Source: Christensenella sp. UBA3700 (GTDB taxonomy: Bacteria; Bacillota; Clostridia; Christensenellales; UBA3700). From it: 17,829 nucleotides of DNA. The translations under genes were made by a program, and so were the position numbers. The stretch covers positions 1 through 17,829 of the forward strand of contig DFIJ01000120.1 of assembly GCA_002372775.1 (NCBI GenBank). Direction: 5' to 3'. This document shows, one piece after another, positions 1 through 7,237 of this stretch (its first letter is position 1; every line of letters begins with the position of its first letter). Under the pieces are notes generated by a model. It saw nothing but the letters and a program-made list of their open reading frames with translations. It was not told where the DNA came from and ran no database searches.

Positions 1-47
1 GTATTTTATGCGTTGGTACTATTTTTATAATGAACAATTACTCCAAA

Positions 48-61
48 CGTCAAATTTGACG
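48..61. repeat. Perfect 14-bp palindrome CGTCAAATTTGACG
   Basis: CGTCAAATTTGACG equals its own reverse complement, and the flanking A and T bases extend the symmetry with one mismatch. It lies far upstream of the first gene's promoter, so it is either an operator for something left of the window or chance symmetry. The rest of 1-190 holds no gene I can support. Confidence 0.4.
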
Positions 62-191
62 CTTTAATTTCGATATTTTTAGATACTAAAATATCCATAT
101 TTTTATCAAAGTTAAACCAGGCATCGTGCGGACTGCAGGGGAATAAAACACCTTAGACTTATATACATTTAGTATATAAAATTCCTTCGCG

Positions 192-220
192 TTAACAAAT
201 TTATGTTATTGCTATATAAT
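192..220 (+). promoter_or_regulatory. Sigma-A-type promoter of the DUF2971 gene, giving a leaderless mRNA
   Basis: The -35 TTAACA (192-197) and perfect -10 TATAAT (215-220) are 17 bp apart. Transcription should start near 227, which is where the ATG at 228 begins. No Shine-Dalgarno sequence precedes the ATG. Confidence 0.65.
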
Positions 221-227
221 AAGTAAT

Positions 228-1175
228 ATGAAAAACCAAGTAAAAATACCTGAAACTCTATTTAAATACAAGGCATTTGATGATGCTAATCCTAAGCGCA
301 CAGAAAGAATATTTCAGATGCTGGAGGATAACATTGTATTTTTTTCTTCAGCTAGAGCTCAGAATGATCAATTCGAGTGCTTGTTGGATATAGATTATCT
401 ATCTAATATTAAGAAAGATCCACAATTAAGAAAGTTATATTTACAAAATGTAATAGAAGTTGTTATGTCAAAGTTTCCAGGTTCCAAGTTTGCTAAACAA
501 AGATCTAGTGCTATTCTTGTGAAGTACTTAGAAAAGAAGGGTACAGAAAAAGAGTTCTCAGATATAGACTTTGATGACCAAGATGAAATTATAGCTCAAG
601 TTCAAAAGATGTTTAAAGATGAGAATATGTTTGAGAATATGGAATCTCCTATTCGTGCATTTTTAGACTTTACAAAAAATAACAATGAGGATGTTGGTAT
701 ATTATCATTATCTGAGACTAATACTTCTCAAGTTATGTGGGCAATGTATGCAAATAAGTGTAATGGAATATGTGTAGAGTTTGAACCACCTAAAGAGGGT
801 ATATATAAAGTTAAATATACAGACGAAAGAAATAATGATTATATATCTACGATATTACGTGTTTTAATTAACTTCTATTTTGGCGCCGCATTTGGATTAA
901 AGAAACCTATGGAAAAGGCGAGAGAACAAATTATCAACTTATATACAATAAAGTCTAAAGAGTGGGAATTTGAAAAGGAGTGGCGAATCATTGGAAAAGC
1001 AAAAGAGTATTACACAATTCCTAATATAAAGTGTGTATATGTAGGAAATAAAGTATCTCGAGAAAATATTCAAAGAATAAATGAGATATGTACAAGAAAA
1101 GGAATACCCGTTAAATATCTAAAGAATGATTACCAAAGATTTAAAATAACTTTTAAAGATACTCAAGAAGTGTAA
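228..1175 (+). CDS. DUF2971 family protein
   Basis: This 315-residue soluble protein matches the DUF2971 pattern from memory. An N-terminal LFKYKAF (residues 11-17) is followed by NDQFEC (around residue 46), then the SLSE...MWAMYA...GICVEF block in the middle (from about residue 162), and KSKEWEFEKEWRI near the C-terminus. The biochemical function of DUF2971 is not established; members often lie in accessory or defence-rich regions. The start at ATG 228 is supported because the conserved LFKYK motif begins only ten residues in, so a later Met would cut the domain. There is no ribosome binding site; the promoter spacing implies leaderless translation. The gene is monocistronic, with its own promoter and terminator. 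No signal peptide or membrane segment is visible. The family call is good; any role in defence is inference. Confidence 0.82.
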   Translation: MKNQVKIPETLFKYKAFDDANPKRTERIFQMLEDNIVFFSSARAQNDQFECLLDIDYLSNIKKDPQLRKLYLQNVIEVVMSKFPGSKFAKQRSSAILVKYLEKKGTEKEFSDIDFDDQDEIIAQVQKMFKDENMFENMESPIRAFLDFTKNNNEDVGILSLSETNTSQVMWAMYANKCNGICVEFEPPKEGIYKVKYTDERNNDYISTILRVLINFYFGAAFGLKKPMEKAREQIINLYTIKSKEWEFEKEWRIIGKAKEYYTIPNIKCVYVGNKVSRENIQRINEICTRKGIPVKYLKNDYQRFKITFKDTQEV

Positions 1176-1183
1176 TTATTAAG

Positions 1184-1209
1184 AAAGTGCCCTAAGAGGT
1201 ACTTTTTTA
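1184..1209 (+). terminator. Intrinsic terminator after the DUF2971 gene
   Basis: An 8-bp stem (1184-1191 with 1198-1205, one G-U pair), a 6-nt loop and a run of six T (1203-1208) lie 8 nt after the stop codon. Confidence 0.85.
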
Positions 1210-1217
1210 GCCATTCT

Positions 1218-1245
1218 TTGATAATTATTCACAATGTATTAAAAT
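1218..1245 (+). promoter_or_regulatory. Candidate promoter of the surface-protein gene
   Basis: TTGATA (1218-1223) and TAAAAT (1240-1245) are separated by 16 bp, just after the preceding terminator and about 48 bp before the start codon. Other AT-rich hexamers nearby could compete. Confidence 0.45.
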
Positions 1246-1292
1246 ATAAATAGAAACTAGATTTGCTTGCATAGAGTTCTGTGAGGGGGATT

Positions 1293-3149
1293 ATGGAAAA
1301 TTCTGCAAGAAAATTATTTGCCATTATTGGCATATTATTTCTATTTGTATTTGCTTTTTTATTTATTGCAAATATTGATGTTTTTGCGGATTCGCAAGTT
1401 TCATATTTATCATATAACATATCAACAAAAGAGTTTGAGACTCAAACTTTATCTAATTACACTCCAATAGAAACAACAACAGATTTTACATCTGGTGGCA
1501 CATTTGTTTTAGATAAAGATGTTGTTTTGGGGTCTATCGATAGTGGTTCGAATGATTTAACTTTAATTTTGTGTGATGGAAAGACTTTAACCGTAGGTAG
1601 CATTAAGTGTAGGATTTTAACAATTTATGCACAAGAATTAGGAACTGGGAAAATAGCAGCCAGTGGAGAATTAACAACAGGTGAGTTTATTTGTTGTAAT
1701 AACGATTTTGTTATGCATGGTGGAGAAATAACAACGGAAGAATACTTTGTTAAAACGTTAATTCTTTGTAAGGAAAATGTAACTATATATAATGCGACTA
1801 TTAAAGGAAATGTTGGAACGGGTATCAATTGTTATTATGATTTTGCAATGGAAAATGCTGTATTTGATCTTACAATTTCTGAGTATGGTATTTATGCGGA
1901 CGGCACTTTTACAATAGGCAATGGAACTTATAATGTTGATGGGGCGACAGTGGGTGTTGGAACAGCCTTATATAATGATAGCGGTGCGATTATTGTAGAA
2001 AGGGGAACTTTCACATTTAATAATGTTGAGTATGGCTTTTATGCACATCAAGAATTAAGAATTAATCATGGCAAGATTAATATAACGGCAATAAACAATG
2101 CGTTTAGGAGTGAAACTAAAACTATATGGATTCGAGGTACAGCTACGGCACATTCGGAAGATTATCCGGTTGCATATGCGGCAAAGACAATAACTGTTTC
2201 GTATCCAAATATGTTATTCACAACTAATAATACAACACGAGGTGTATTTTATTCTGTATCGGTTAGTACGGGTTCTGAAAATGCAGAATATTACTATAAA
2301 GATAGTGAAGATGGTCAATGGTATCAAGATGGTGGTAAGGGCCCTAATTCTTCTAGTGTAAAATTTTTAAAAGTTGTACCTATATATAACCACATTACTG
2401 TTTGGGTAGAAGATATGTCTGTAGAGGAAGGTGCAGATATCTCTTCAATAGAAATTCCGTTTAGTTTTGGATTTTACAATAATAGAGATGAAGAAACTCA
2501 AGAGAATTATAAGGAAGAGTTTGAAGAGGCTGCTTCGTTTGTTAGAGTGGTAGTTAATTGTGATGGAACTACACCAGGCACGTACGACTACTCACTAGAA
2601 TTTACTCCAGAGTATGAGGGCAACATCGATGACCATTACGACATCATCTTTGGAAATGAAATAGGACATTTTATAGTAACAGAAGTTCCAGCTTCGTCAA
2701 CTACAGAAACTGATCCAGCAAACCCTTCAACTCCACAGGAACAAGGAATGCAAGAAACTGAAACACAAACTTCGCCTGAGCAACAAGAAACATCAGGTGT
2801 AGAATCTAAACAAACAGAGAATAGTGATAAACCTATAGTTAACAATGAAGAAACTGTTTGCGTAGGTGTAGTTGTTGTAGTTGTAGATATCGCTGTTCTT
2901 ATATATTGGATATTTGTGATTATATACTTGATTCATAATAAGAAATTAACAAATGATAAGATTGTATTGGCTTCTAAGATTGCAAGATTAGTTGGACTTA
3001 TAACATCTGTTTGTTCGCTAATATTTGCTATAGTTGTAATCATAATGCACCAATGCGTGTTCTCAATAATTGGTATTATTGTGGCAGCTATTGTTGCTGG
3101 ATTATTTGGATCAACATATTTAATAATGTTTAAAACAAATAATAAATAG
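1293..3149 (+). CDS. Predicted cell-surface membrane protein with a beta-helix-like repeat ectodomain
   Basis: The protein has 618 residues. The N-terminus has a signal sequence or anchor (about residues 7-30, then VFADS). A region from about 55 to 290 is rich in short Gly/Asn/Thr beta-strand repeats such as GGTFVLDKDVVLGS, TFTIGNGTYNVDG and ERGTFTFNN, as expected for a parallel beta-helix or adhesin-type fold. A second beta-rich domain runs to about 465, followed by a Pro/Thr/Glu/Gln-rich linker (about 466-515). The C-terminus has three hydrophobic segments (about 522-547, 566-586 and 589-612) rather than an LPXTG anchor. The start is ATG 1293, because GAGGGGG at 1283-1289 is the ribosome binding site; an in-frame GTG at 1281 would overlap it. 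I do not recognise a named family. Surface exposure and carbohydrate or host binding are inference from architecture. Confidence 0.7.
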   Translation: MENSARKLFAIIGILFLFVFAFLFIANIDVFADSQVSYLSYNISTKEFETQTLSNYTPIETTTDFTSGGTFVLDKDVVLGSIDSGSNDLTLILCDGKTLTVGSIKCRILTIYAQELGTGKIAASGELTTGEFICCNNDFVMHGGEITTEEYFVKTLILCKENVTIYNATIKGNVGTGINCYYDFAMENAVFDLTISEYGIYADGTFTIGNGTYNVDGATVGVGTALYNDSGAIIVERGTFTFNNVEYGFYAHQELRINHGKINITAINNAFRSETKTIWIRGTATAHSEDYPVAYAAKTITVSYPNMLFTTNNTTRGVFYSVSVSTGSENAEYYYKDSEDGQWYQDGGKGPNSSSVKFLKVVPIYNHITVWVEDMSVEEGADISSIEIPFSFGFYNNRDEETQENYKEEFEEAASFVRVVVNCDGTTPGTYDYSLEFTPEYEGNIDDHYDIIFGNEIGHFIVTEVPASSTTETDPANPSTPQEQGMQETETQTSPEQQETSGVESKQTENSDKPIVNNEETVCVGVVVVVVDIAVLIYWIFVIIYLIHNKKLTNDKIVLASKIARLVGLITSVCSLIFAIVVIIMHQCVFSIIGIIVAAIVAGLFGSTYLIMFKTNNK

Positions 3150-3172
3150 AATTACATTATGACTATTAATAA

Positions 3173-3232
3173 TAATCCGGCACGGCCGGATTAATTGTGT
3201 GTAAAATTATATAGCAGAACGAATGCTATTTT
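3173..3232 (+). terminator. Two hairpins after the surface-protein gene, probable weak terminator
   Basis: The first hairpin is a 9-bp GC-rich stem (3173-3181 with 3185-3193, 3-nt loop) without a T-run. The second is ATAGCA (3211-3216) with TGCTAT (3224-3229), followed by TTTT. Together they separate this gene from the next promoter. Confidence 0.5.
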
Positions 3233-3252
3233 AGGATGAGTTTGTCAGTTTT

Positions 3253-3280
3253 TTGAGAATTGTTAAGTATATGATATACT
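3253..3280 (+). promoter_or_regulatory. Extended -10 promoter of the ADP-ribosyltransferase operon
   Basis: TTGAGA (3253-3258), a 16-bp spacer and TATACT (3275-3280) with an upstream TG (3272-3273, TGnTATACT). The predicted start near 3287 leaves a leader of about 60 nt before ATG 3350. Confidence 0.65.
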
Positions 3281-3349
3281 ATAATTGTTCCTGTGTATGC
3301 CATAGTTTTAACTTCTTTCTATGATGAAAACAAAAAAGGAGAAAAAGAA

Positions 3350-4066
3350 ATGTCACATTTATATAACATTAAAGTGGGAGGCGGCAATCAAATGCAGCCA
3401 TATGTTCCTGCTGGAAACGGTGATAAAAGCGGGGAATACACTAATAAGTCAAATGGTGTATTTGATAAGTATTCAAACAATAGTTTTGATAGTAAATTAA
3501 AAGATAGCAGTGCTTTTTGTGAGGCATATAATTGTTCCGCAAAAAAACTTGAAGCACTATTAAGCGAAAAAGAAATAGAGTCGATAGTATCATATACGGA
3601 TCCTACAATTGGATGTGCAATAAATCAACGATTAAGAGAAGGAAATGCAACAGATGATGATTTATTTGTATATGAAAATATAGTACATGCTATAAAGAAA
3701 TTCACGTTAAATAAAAGTGTTTCGGTATATAGAGGTATTAATATTAAGAAAGACGTTTATATTGAGAAATTTTATAAACCTTATAAAAAGGGTTTGTGTG
3801 TTTTAGGTTCAAAAATATGCTCAACGAGTACTGATTATAAAAGAGCACTACAGGGGGCCATTACGAATAAAAAGGGCCATATAGGATTGTTGTTCCATTG
3901 TTATTTGTTGAAAGGTGATCATGCATTGCCAGTGGAGGCATTGTCTGTTAAGCCAAAAGACAGAGAAATTTTATTAGCTTCTCCAGATTATTATATGACA
4001 AATATTGATATTGTTAATTTGGACGGAAATGAAATAGCATTAATTGATATAATACTAGTGAGGTAA
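3350..4066 (+). CDS. ADP-ribosyltransferase (R-S-E class), putative toxin or effector
   Basis: The protein has 238 residues. The C-terminal half has the order of motifs of arginine-type ADP-ribosyltransferases (ADP-ribosyltransferase exoenzyme family). These are SYTDPTIGCAINQRLREG (about 81-98), YRG with Arg128, STS at 158-160, and D-R-E at 204-206 followed by ILL, where Glu206 is the expected catalytic glutamate. The first acid of the usual E-x-E is Asp. Such enzymes transfer ADP-ribose from NAD+ to a protein or other target. The N-terminal 60 residues are polar and Gly/Asn-rich, with YVPAGNGDKSGEYT at 18-31 and no signal peptide. The start is ATG 3350, with AAAGGAG at 3335-3341, spacing 8; the upstream ATG 3293 has no ribosome binding site. 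A small gene follows after 3 nt, a typical toxin-immunity or toxin-antitoxin layout. The target is unknown. Confidence 0.72.
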   Translation: MSHLYNIKVGGGNQMQPYVPAGNGDKSGEYTNKSNGVFDKYSNNSFDSKLKDSSAFCEAYNCSAKKLEALLSEKEIESIVSYTDPTIGCAINQRLREGNATDDDLFVYENIVHAIKKFTLNKSVSVYRGINIKKDVYIEKFYKPYKKGLCVLGSKICSTSTDYKRALQGAITNKKGHIGLLFHCYLLKGDHALPVEALSVKPKDREILLASPDYYMTNIDIVNLDGNEIALIDIILVR

Positions 4067-4069
4067 GAT

Positions 4070-4348
4070 ATGAGAATAAACATAGTTGAAAAATATAAAA
4101 ATAATATTTCTAGGAAATACACTTATAAAAATAGGTCAGATTATGAAAAGTCATATTCAAAGAAAGAACAAGATATGTGGTATTTCACTGCGTTAATGAT
4201 AGAAAAAGATGTTAATAAACAGGAATACGACAGTGAAAATCAAGACGACATCTTATGGTTAAATAAAAATCTAAAAATCGTTCTTGAAATGGATGGAATC
4301 GAAGCGTTTTCTTTGAATGAATGGTTTGAGTTTTTATCGTCTAGATAA
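4070..4348 (+). CDS. Small protein downstream of the ADP-ribosyltransferase; candidate immunity or antitoxin partner
   Basis: This 92-residue, highly charged soluble protein is not recognised. The N-terminal third is basic and Tyr/Lys/Ser-rich (KYKNNISRKYTYKNRSDYEK), and the C-terminal half is acidic with likely helices (KNLKIVLEMDGIEAFSLNEW). It starts 3 nt after the stop of the ADP-ribosyltransferase. Its ribosome binding site GAGGT (4060-4064) lies inside the last codons of that gene, so the two are co-transcribed and probably translationally coupled. Size, charge and position fit a partner that neutralises or directs the enzyme, but no motif proves it. No promoter of its own is visible. 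Confidence 0.6.
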   Translation: MRINIVEKYKNNISRKYTYKNRSDYEKSYSKKEQDMWYFTALMIEKDVNKQEYDSENQDDILWLNKNLKIVLEMDGIEAFSLNEWFEFLSSR

Positions 4349-4366
4349 ACTTATTAATGCATCGTA

Positions 4367-4403
4367 TTAAAAAAGAGATGAGTCAATAGTTCGACCATCT
4401 CTT
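4367..4403 (-). terminator. Intrinsic terminator of the tRNA transcript
   Basis: On the minus strand an 8-bp stem AAGAGATG/CATCTCTT (4396-4403 with 4373-4380), extended by an inner GTC/GAC pair, is followed by a T-run. It starts 1 nt after the tRNA-Ser CCA end. Confidence 0.85.
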
Positions 4404-4404
4404 G

Positions 4405-4495
4405 TGGCGGAGAGTGCGAGATTTGAACTCGCGCTACGGTTTCCCGTACTACACCCTTAGCAGGGGCGCCCCTTCGGCCTCTTGGGTAACTCTCC
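4405..4495 (-). tRNA. tRNA-Ser(GCU)
   Basis: Read on the minus strand, acceptor GGAGAGT pairs with ACTCTCC. The anticodon loop CTGCTAA gives GCU (codons AGC/AGU). A long variable arm (GTAGTACGGGAAACCGTAGC) is typical of serine tRNA, the T-loop is TTCAAAT, the discriminator is G, and CCA is encoded at 4405-4407. Confidence 0.95.
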
Positions 4496-4521
4496 ATCCG
4501 AAGTATTAAAAATGCTTTATT

Positions 4522-4550
4522 ATATTAACATACAATATCGCATTTGTAAA
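4522..4550 (-). promoter_or_regulatory. Promoter of tRNA-Ser
   Basis: On the minus strand TTTACA (4550-4545), a 17-bp spacer and TAATAT (4527-4522) with upstream TG give an extended -10 TGTTAATAT. It lies between the two tRNAs, so tRNA-Ser can be transcribed without tRNA-Glu. Confidence 0.6.
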
Positions 4551-4561
4551 GATTATGCCTT

Positions 4562-4637
4562 TGGTGACCCTGCCGGGATTCGAACCCGGGTAGCAGCCGT
4601 GAGAGGGCTGAGTCTTGAACCGCTTGACCACAGGGCC
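4562..4637 (-). tRNA. tRNA-Glu(CUC)
   Basis: On the minus strand, acceptor GGCCCTG pairs with CAGGGTC (one G-U). The anticodon stem-loop CAGCC-CTCTCAC-GGCTG gives anticodon CUC (codon GAG). The T-arm is CCGGGTTCGAATCCCGG, the discriminator is A, and CCA is encoded. Confidence 0.95.
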
Positions 4638-4650
4638 ACAAAGTATAAAT

Positions 4651-4679
4651 ATATTAACATAATAAAAAAATGTTGTCTA
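4651..4679 (-). promoter_or_regulatory. Promoter of tRNA-Glu
   Basis: On the minus strand TAGACA (4679-4674), a 17-bp spacer and TAATAT (4656-4651) with upstream TG (TGTTAATAT). This is the same extended -10 as at the tRNA-Ser promoter. The start would be about 7 nt upstream of the tRNA. A TATACT at 4647-4642 is a competing -10. Confidence 0.5.
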
Positions 4680-4692
4680 TTATTTAAAAGAT

Positions 4693-5616
4693 TTATATTT
4701 CATCTTTTAATAATCTTTTTGCAAAATCAATAAATAGGTTATTTGCCTTCTTAGCCATACGTGATGTCCATGTGCTTTGGAATGTATGATTATCTACTAA
4801 AGTCGTTGAATGTAACTCTTCATAATATACATTTTGCTCTTTAAGTTTTTCTATCATAGCTTCGCCTTGTCCGCCACAGAATATGTCTTTTTCTGCATAT
4901 ATGACACATGTCTTAGGGAATGAACTTGTTATATAAGGCAATGATGAAAGAACATCAGTGTATTTGTATTTATCTAAATCTTTTGTTTCATATCCCGTAA
5001 AACTAAAGCTTACTTTATCTGTAAGATTAAAGGCTGTTTTTGCACTAAGTGCTTTATTTACATCATAAATACCACAATTTAATAGCATTCCTTTAAATCT
5101 AAATTTAGGCTTACATTCTAATTTTTCTTGCATATACTTGCTATCAGTAATAGCTCCAACTTGGGCTGCAAAATAACCACCAGAAGAATCGCCCGTAATT
5201 ATAGAATTATCAATATCAATGTTATATTTTTCTGCATTATCATAAGCCCAGTTTACTGCACTTATTACGTGCTTTATGGAATCTTCAAAATGATATGTAG
5301 GTCCTAATCCGTGATTAATATTTACAACAAAAGCATTTAACTCAGTTGCAAACCATGAGCATAACTGTTCTCTGTACTTTTTATCTCCAGCGACAAACCC
5401 GCCACCGTGAATATTAAAAACTAGTGGGCGTTTTTCTTTAGATTCTTCTTTAAGCTCGTATGTATCTAAAACGCATACTTCAGGAAGCGATTCATCGTAA
5501 ACTATATCTTTAACGGATTTAACATGTTTTCTATATTCTTGTACTTTTCGAAATCTGTTTTGAAATGGATTATAAACGTAATCAATTTCCTTGAAAATTA
5601 CTTGATCTAATGTCAT
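4693..5616 (-). CDS. Alpha/beta hydrolase, esterase/lipase type
   Basis: This 307-residue cytoplasmic hydrolase of the hormone-sensitive-lipase-like group shows the oxyanion-hole motif HGGG at residues 70-73. The nucleophile elbow GDSSGG places the catalytic serine at 144, a candidate acid is Asp244 (YAEKDIF), and a candidate histidine is His277 (VDNHTF). Such enzymes hydrolyse carboxylic esters, often short-chain or acetylated substrates; the substrate here is unknown. The start is placed at ATG 5616 because AAAGAGG lies about 9 nt upstream of it; ATG 5634, six codons earlier, has no ribosome binding site. It is divergent from the DUF1538 operon and reads towards the two tRNA genes, with no hairpin between, so readthrough into tRNA-Glu is possible. 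There is no signal peptide. Confidence 0.85.
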   Translation of the reverse strand: MTLDQVIFKEIDYVYNPFQNRFRKVQEYRKHVKSVKDIVYDESLPEVCVLDTYELKEESKEKRPLVFNIHGGGFVAGDKKYREQLCSWFATELNAFVVNINHGLGPTYHFEDSIKHVISAVNWAYDNAEKYNIDIDNSIITGDSSGGYFAAQVGAITDSKYMQEKLECKPKFRFKGMLLNCGIYDVNKALSAKTAFNLTDKVSFSFTGYETKDLDKYKYTDVLSSLPYITSSFPKTCVIYAEKDIFCGGQGEAMIEKLKEQNVYYEELHSTTLVDNHTFQSTWTSRMAKKANNLFIDFAKRLLKDEI

Positions 5617-5645
5617 AACGTAGCCCTCTTTCATACATTTTTATA

Positions 5646-5654
5646 ATTATAACA
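5646..5654 (-). promoter_or_regulatory. Extended -10 element of the hydrolase gene
   Basis: On the minus strand TGTTATAAT is a perfect extended -10, about 30 bp upstream of ATG 5616. The -35 is weak, which is common for extended -10 promoters. Confidence 0.55.
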
Positions 5655-5658
5655 TATA

Positions 5659-5687
5659 TTGTTTTAATTGTATGTGTGTGTTAATAT
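5659..5687 (+). promoter_or_regulatory. Promoter of the DUF1538-PII operon
   Basis: TTGTTT (5659-5664), a 17-bp spacer and TAATAT (5682-5687) preceded by TG give TGTTAATAT. The predicted start near 5694 leaves a very short leader consisting mainly of the ribosome binding site GAGGGA (5694-5699). Confidence 0.55.
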
Positions 5688-5707
5688 TTCATTGAGGGAT
5701 TTTATTA

Positions 5708-7225
5708 GTGATTAAGAGCATTTTATACAAGTTGAAACACTCAACTATTTCGGTATTACCAATCTGTGTAATAGTGCTTTTATTGGCTGCAACTCCTCTT
5801 GTTAATTTATCTCAAAAAGAAATTATCACGTTTATTGTCTGTGCAGTATTTTTAACAATAGGTATCGCATTATTTAATATGGGCGCCGATATGGCCATGA
5901 CTCCAATGGGTGAACAAATTGGATATGGTTTAACTAAATCAAGAAGACCATCATTGCTTCTTGGTATAAGTTTTATTATGGGCGTTCTAATCACTATTGC
6001 TGAACCAGATCTTTCAGTTCTTGCAGATCAACTTATTGGCGCAATTAACAACTATGCTTTAATTATTACCGTTGGTATTGGCGTTGGTGTTTTGTTGTTC
6101 GTTGCCGTTCTTAGAATCATATTGAAAAAAGATTTAAACACAATTTTAATTTTTGGATATATGCTAGTGTTTGCATTATGCGCAATTGTAATTGAATCAA
6201 GTAAATCAGAATTCTTGGCGGTATCGTTTGATTCTGGTGGTGTAACAACTGGCGCTATTACAGTTCCATTTATAATGGCACTTGGTGTAGGTATTGCTAC
6301 ATCAATTGGTGGTAGACATGCAAACGAAAACAGCTTCGGTTTAATTGCTTTGTGTTCAATTGGACCATTAATTGCAGTTTTATTATTATCTGCATTTTCA
6401 AATGGACATGCAGGTTACACACTGCCAATATATGAACTAGAGTTATCTTCTATTGGTAGTTCTCTTGGCAGAATTTCTTTACAAGTATTCTTGTCTATAT
6501 TCTTAATTTTGTTATTCTTTGGAGTATTACAATTGTTTGTTTTAAGATTGCCAAAAACAAAAGTTATTCCAATGTTAATTGGGCTAGTTTATACATTATT
6601 TGGCGTTGTAATATTCTTAACTGCTGTAGAGATTGGATTCATGCCAATTGGTTTTAAAATAGGAAGGCAATTAACACAAGAAGGCAGTGGATATATTATC
6701 GCTTTTGGTTTTGTTATTGGTATGGTTGTTGTTCTTGCAGAACCGGCGGTACACGTTTTAGATAGACAAGTAGAGAATTTAACAGAAGGAACTATAACCA
6801 AGAAATCTCTTTTAATAGCCTTATCTTTAGGTGTTGGAATATCTATAGGACTATCAGTAATAAGGGCAATAATTGGATTCTCAATTTTGTACTATATCAT
6901 TCCAGGTTACCTAATCTCTTTGCTATTATCATTCTTTGTACCAAAAGTTTATACAGCAATCGCGTTTGACTCAGGTGGTGTTGCCAGTGGTCCTTTAACA
7001 TCTAGCTTTATTTTGCCTATGTTAATTGGGGTATGTAGTGAATCATATACGGGTAATAGTGTACTTTCTCAAGCATTTGGTGTTGTTGCTATGGTTGCTA
7101 TGATTCCATTAATCACAATTCAAACATTAGGTTTTAGAGCAATCGTAACAACTAAGGTTAGAAATAGTATTGCGATGAGAAGAATTCTAGATGAAGATGA
7201 TGAACAAATTATTGATTTTATGTAG
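5708..7225 (+). CDS. DUF1538 family integral membrane protein, two-repeat putative transporter
   Basis: This polytopic membrane protein of 505 residues contains two copies of the DUF1538 unit. Each has a GxxxAxxPxGxxIG helix, an AEPxxxVLxxQ motif (98-108 and 344-354) and an FDSGGVxxG motif (174-182 and 420-428), about 246 residues apart. This shows an internal duplication like that of inverted- or tandem-repeat permeases. The GTG start at 5708 has GAGGGA eight nt upstream, and no better in-frame start follows before the first membrane helix. Its function is not established. The two PII-like genes directly downstream suggest a transporter whose activity is gated by small-ligand-sensing PII proteins, by analogy with AmtB-GlnK and SbtA-SbtB. 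Substrate unknown. Confidence 0.85.
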   Translation: MIKSILYKLKHSTISVLPICVIVLLLAATPLVNLSQKEIITFIVCAVFLTIGIALFNMGADMAMTPMGEQIGYGLTKSRRPSLLLGISFIMGVLITIAEPDLSVLADQLIGAINNYALIITVGIGVGVLLFVAVLRIILKKDLNTILIFGYMLVFALCAIVIESSKSEFLAVSFDSGGVTTGAITVPFIMALGVGIATSIGGRHANENSFGLIALCSIGPLIAVLLLSAFSNGHAGYTLPIYELELSSIGSSLGRISLQVFLSIFLILLFFGVLQLFVLRLPKTKVIPMLIGLVYTLFGVVIFLTAVEIGFMPIGFKIGRQLTQEGSGYIIAFGFVIGMVVVLAEPAVHVLDRQVENLTEGTITKKSLLIALSLGVGISIGLSVIRAIIGFSILYYIIPGYLISLLLSFFVPKVYTAIAFDSGGVASGPLTSSFILPMLIGVCSESYTGNSVLSQAFGVVAMVAMIPLITIQTLGFRAIVTTKVRNSIAMRRILDEDDEQIIDFM

Positions 7226-7237
7226 GAGGTGGTTGTA

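Noticed and set aside
73..97. AT-rich inverted repeat GATATTTTTAG/CTAAAATATC
   Set aside because: Imperfect and composed of A/T; likely by chance in this sequence.
6..152. Open frame of about 48 codons on the minus strand, reading ...SPHDAWFNFDKNMDILVSKN...
   Set aside because: It has no start codon with a ribosome binding site, and an in-frame stop lies just upstream. It could be a gene remnant, but I recognise no homology.
4482..4733. Plus-strand ORF across the tRNA-Glu and tRNA-Ser region
   Set aside because: It runs antisense through a tRNA gene and has no coding character.
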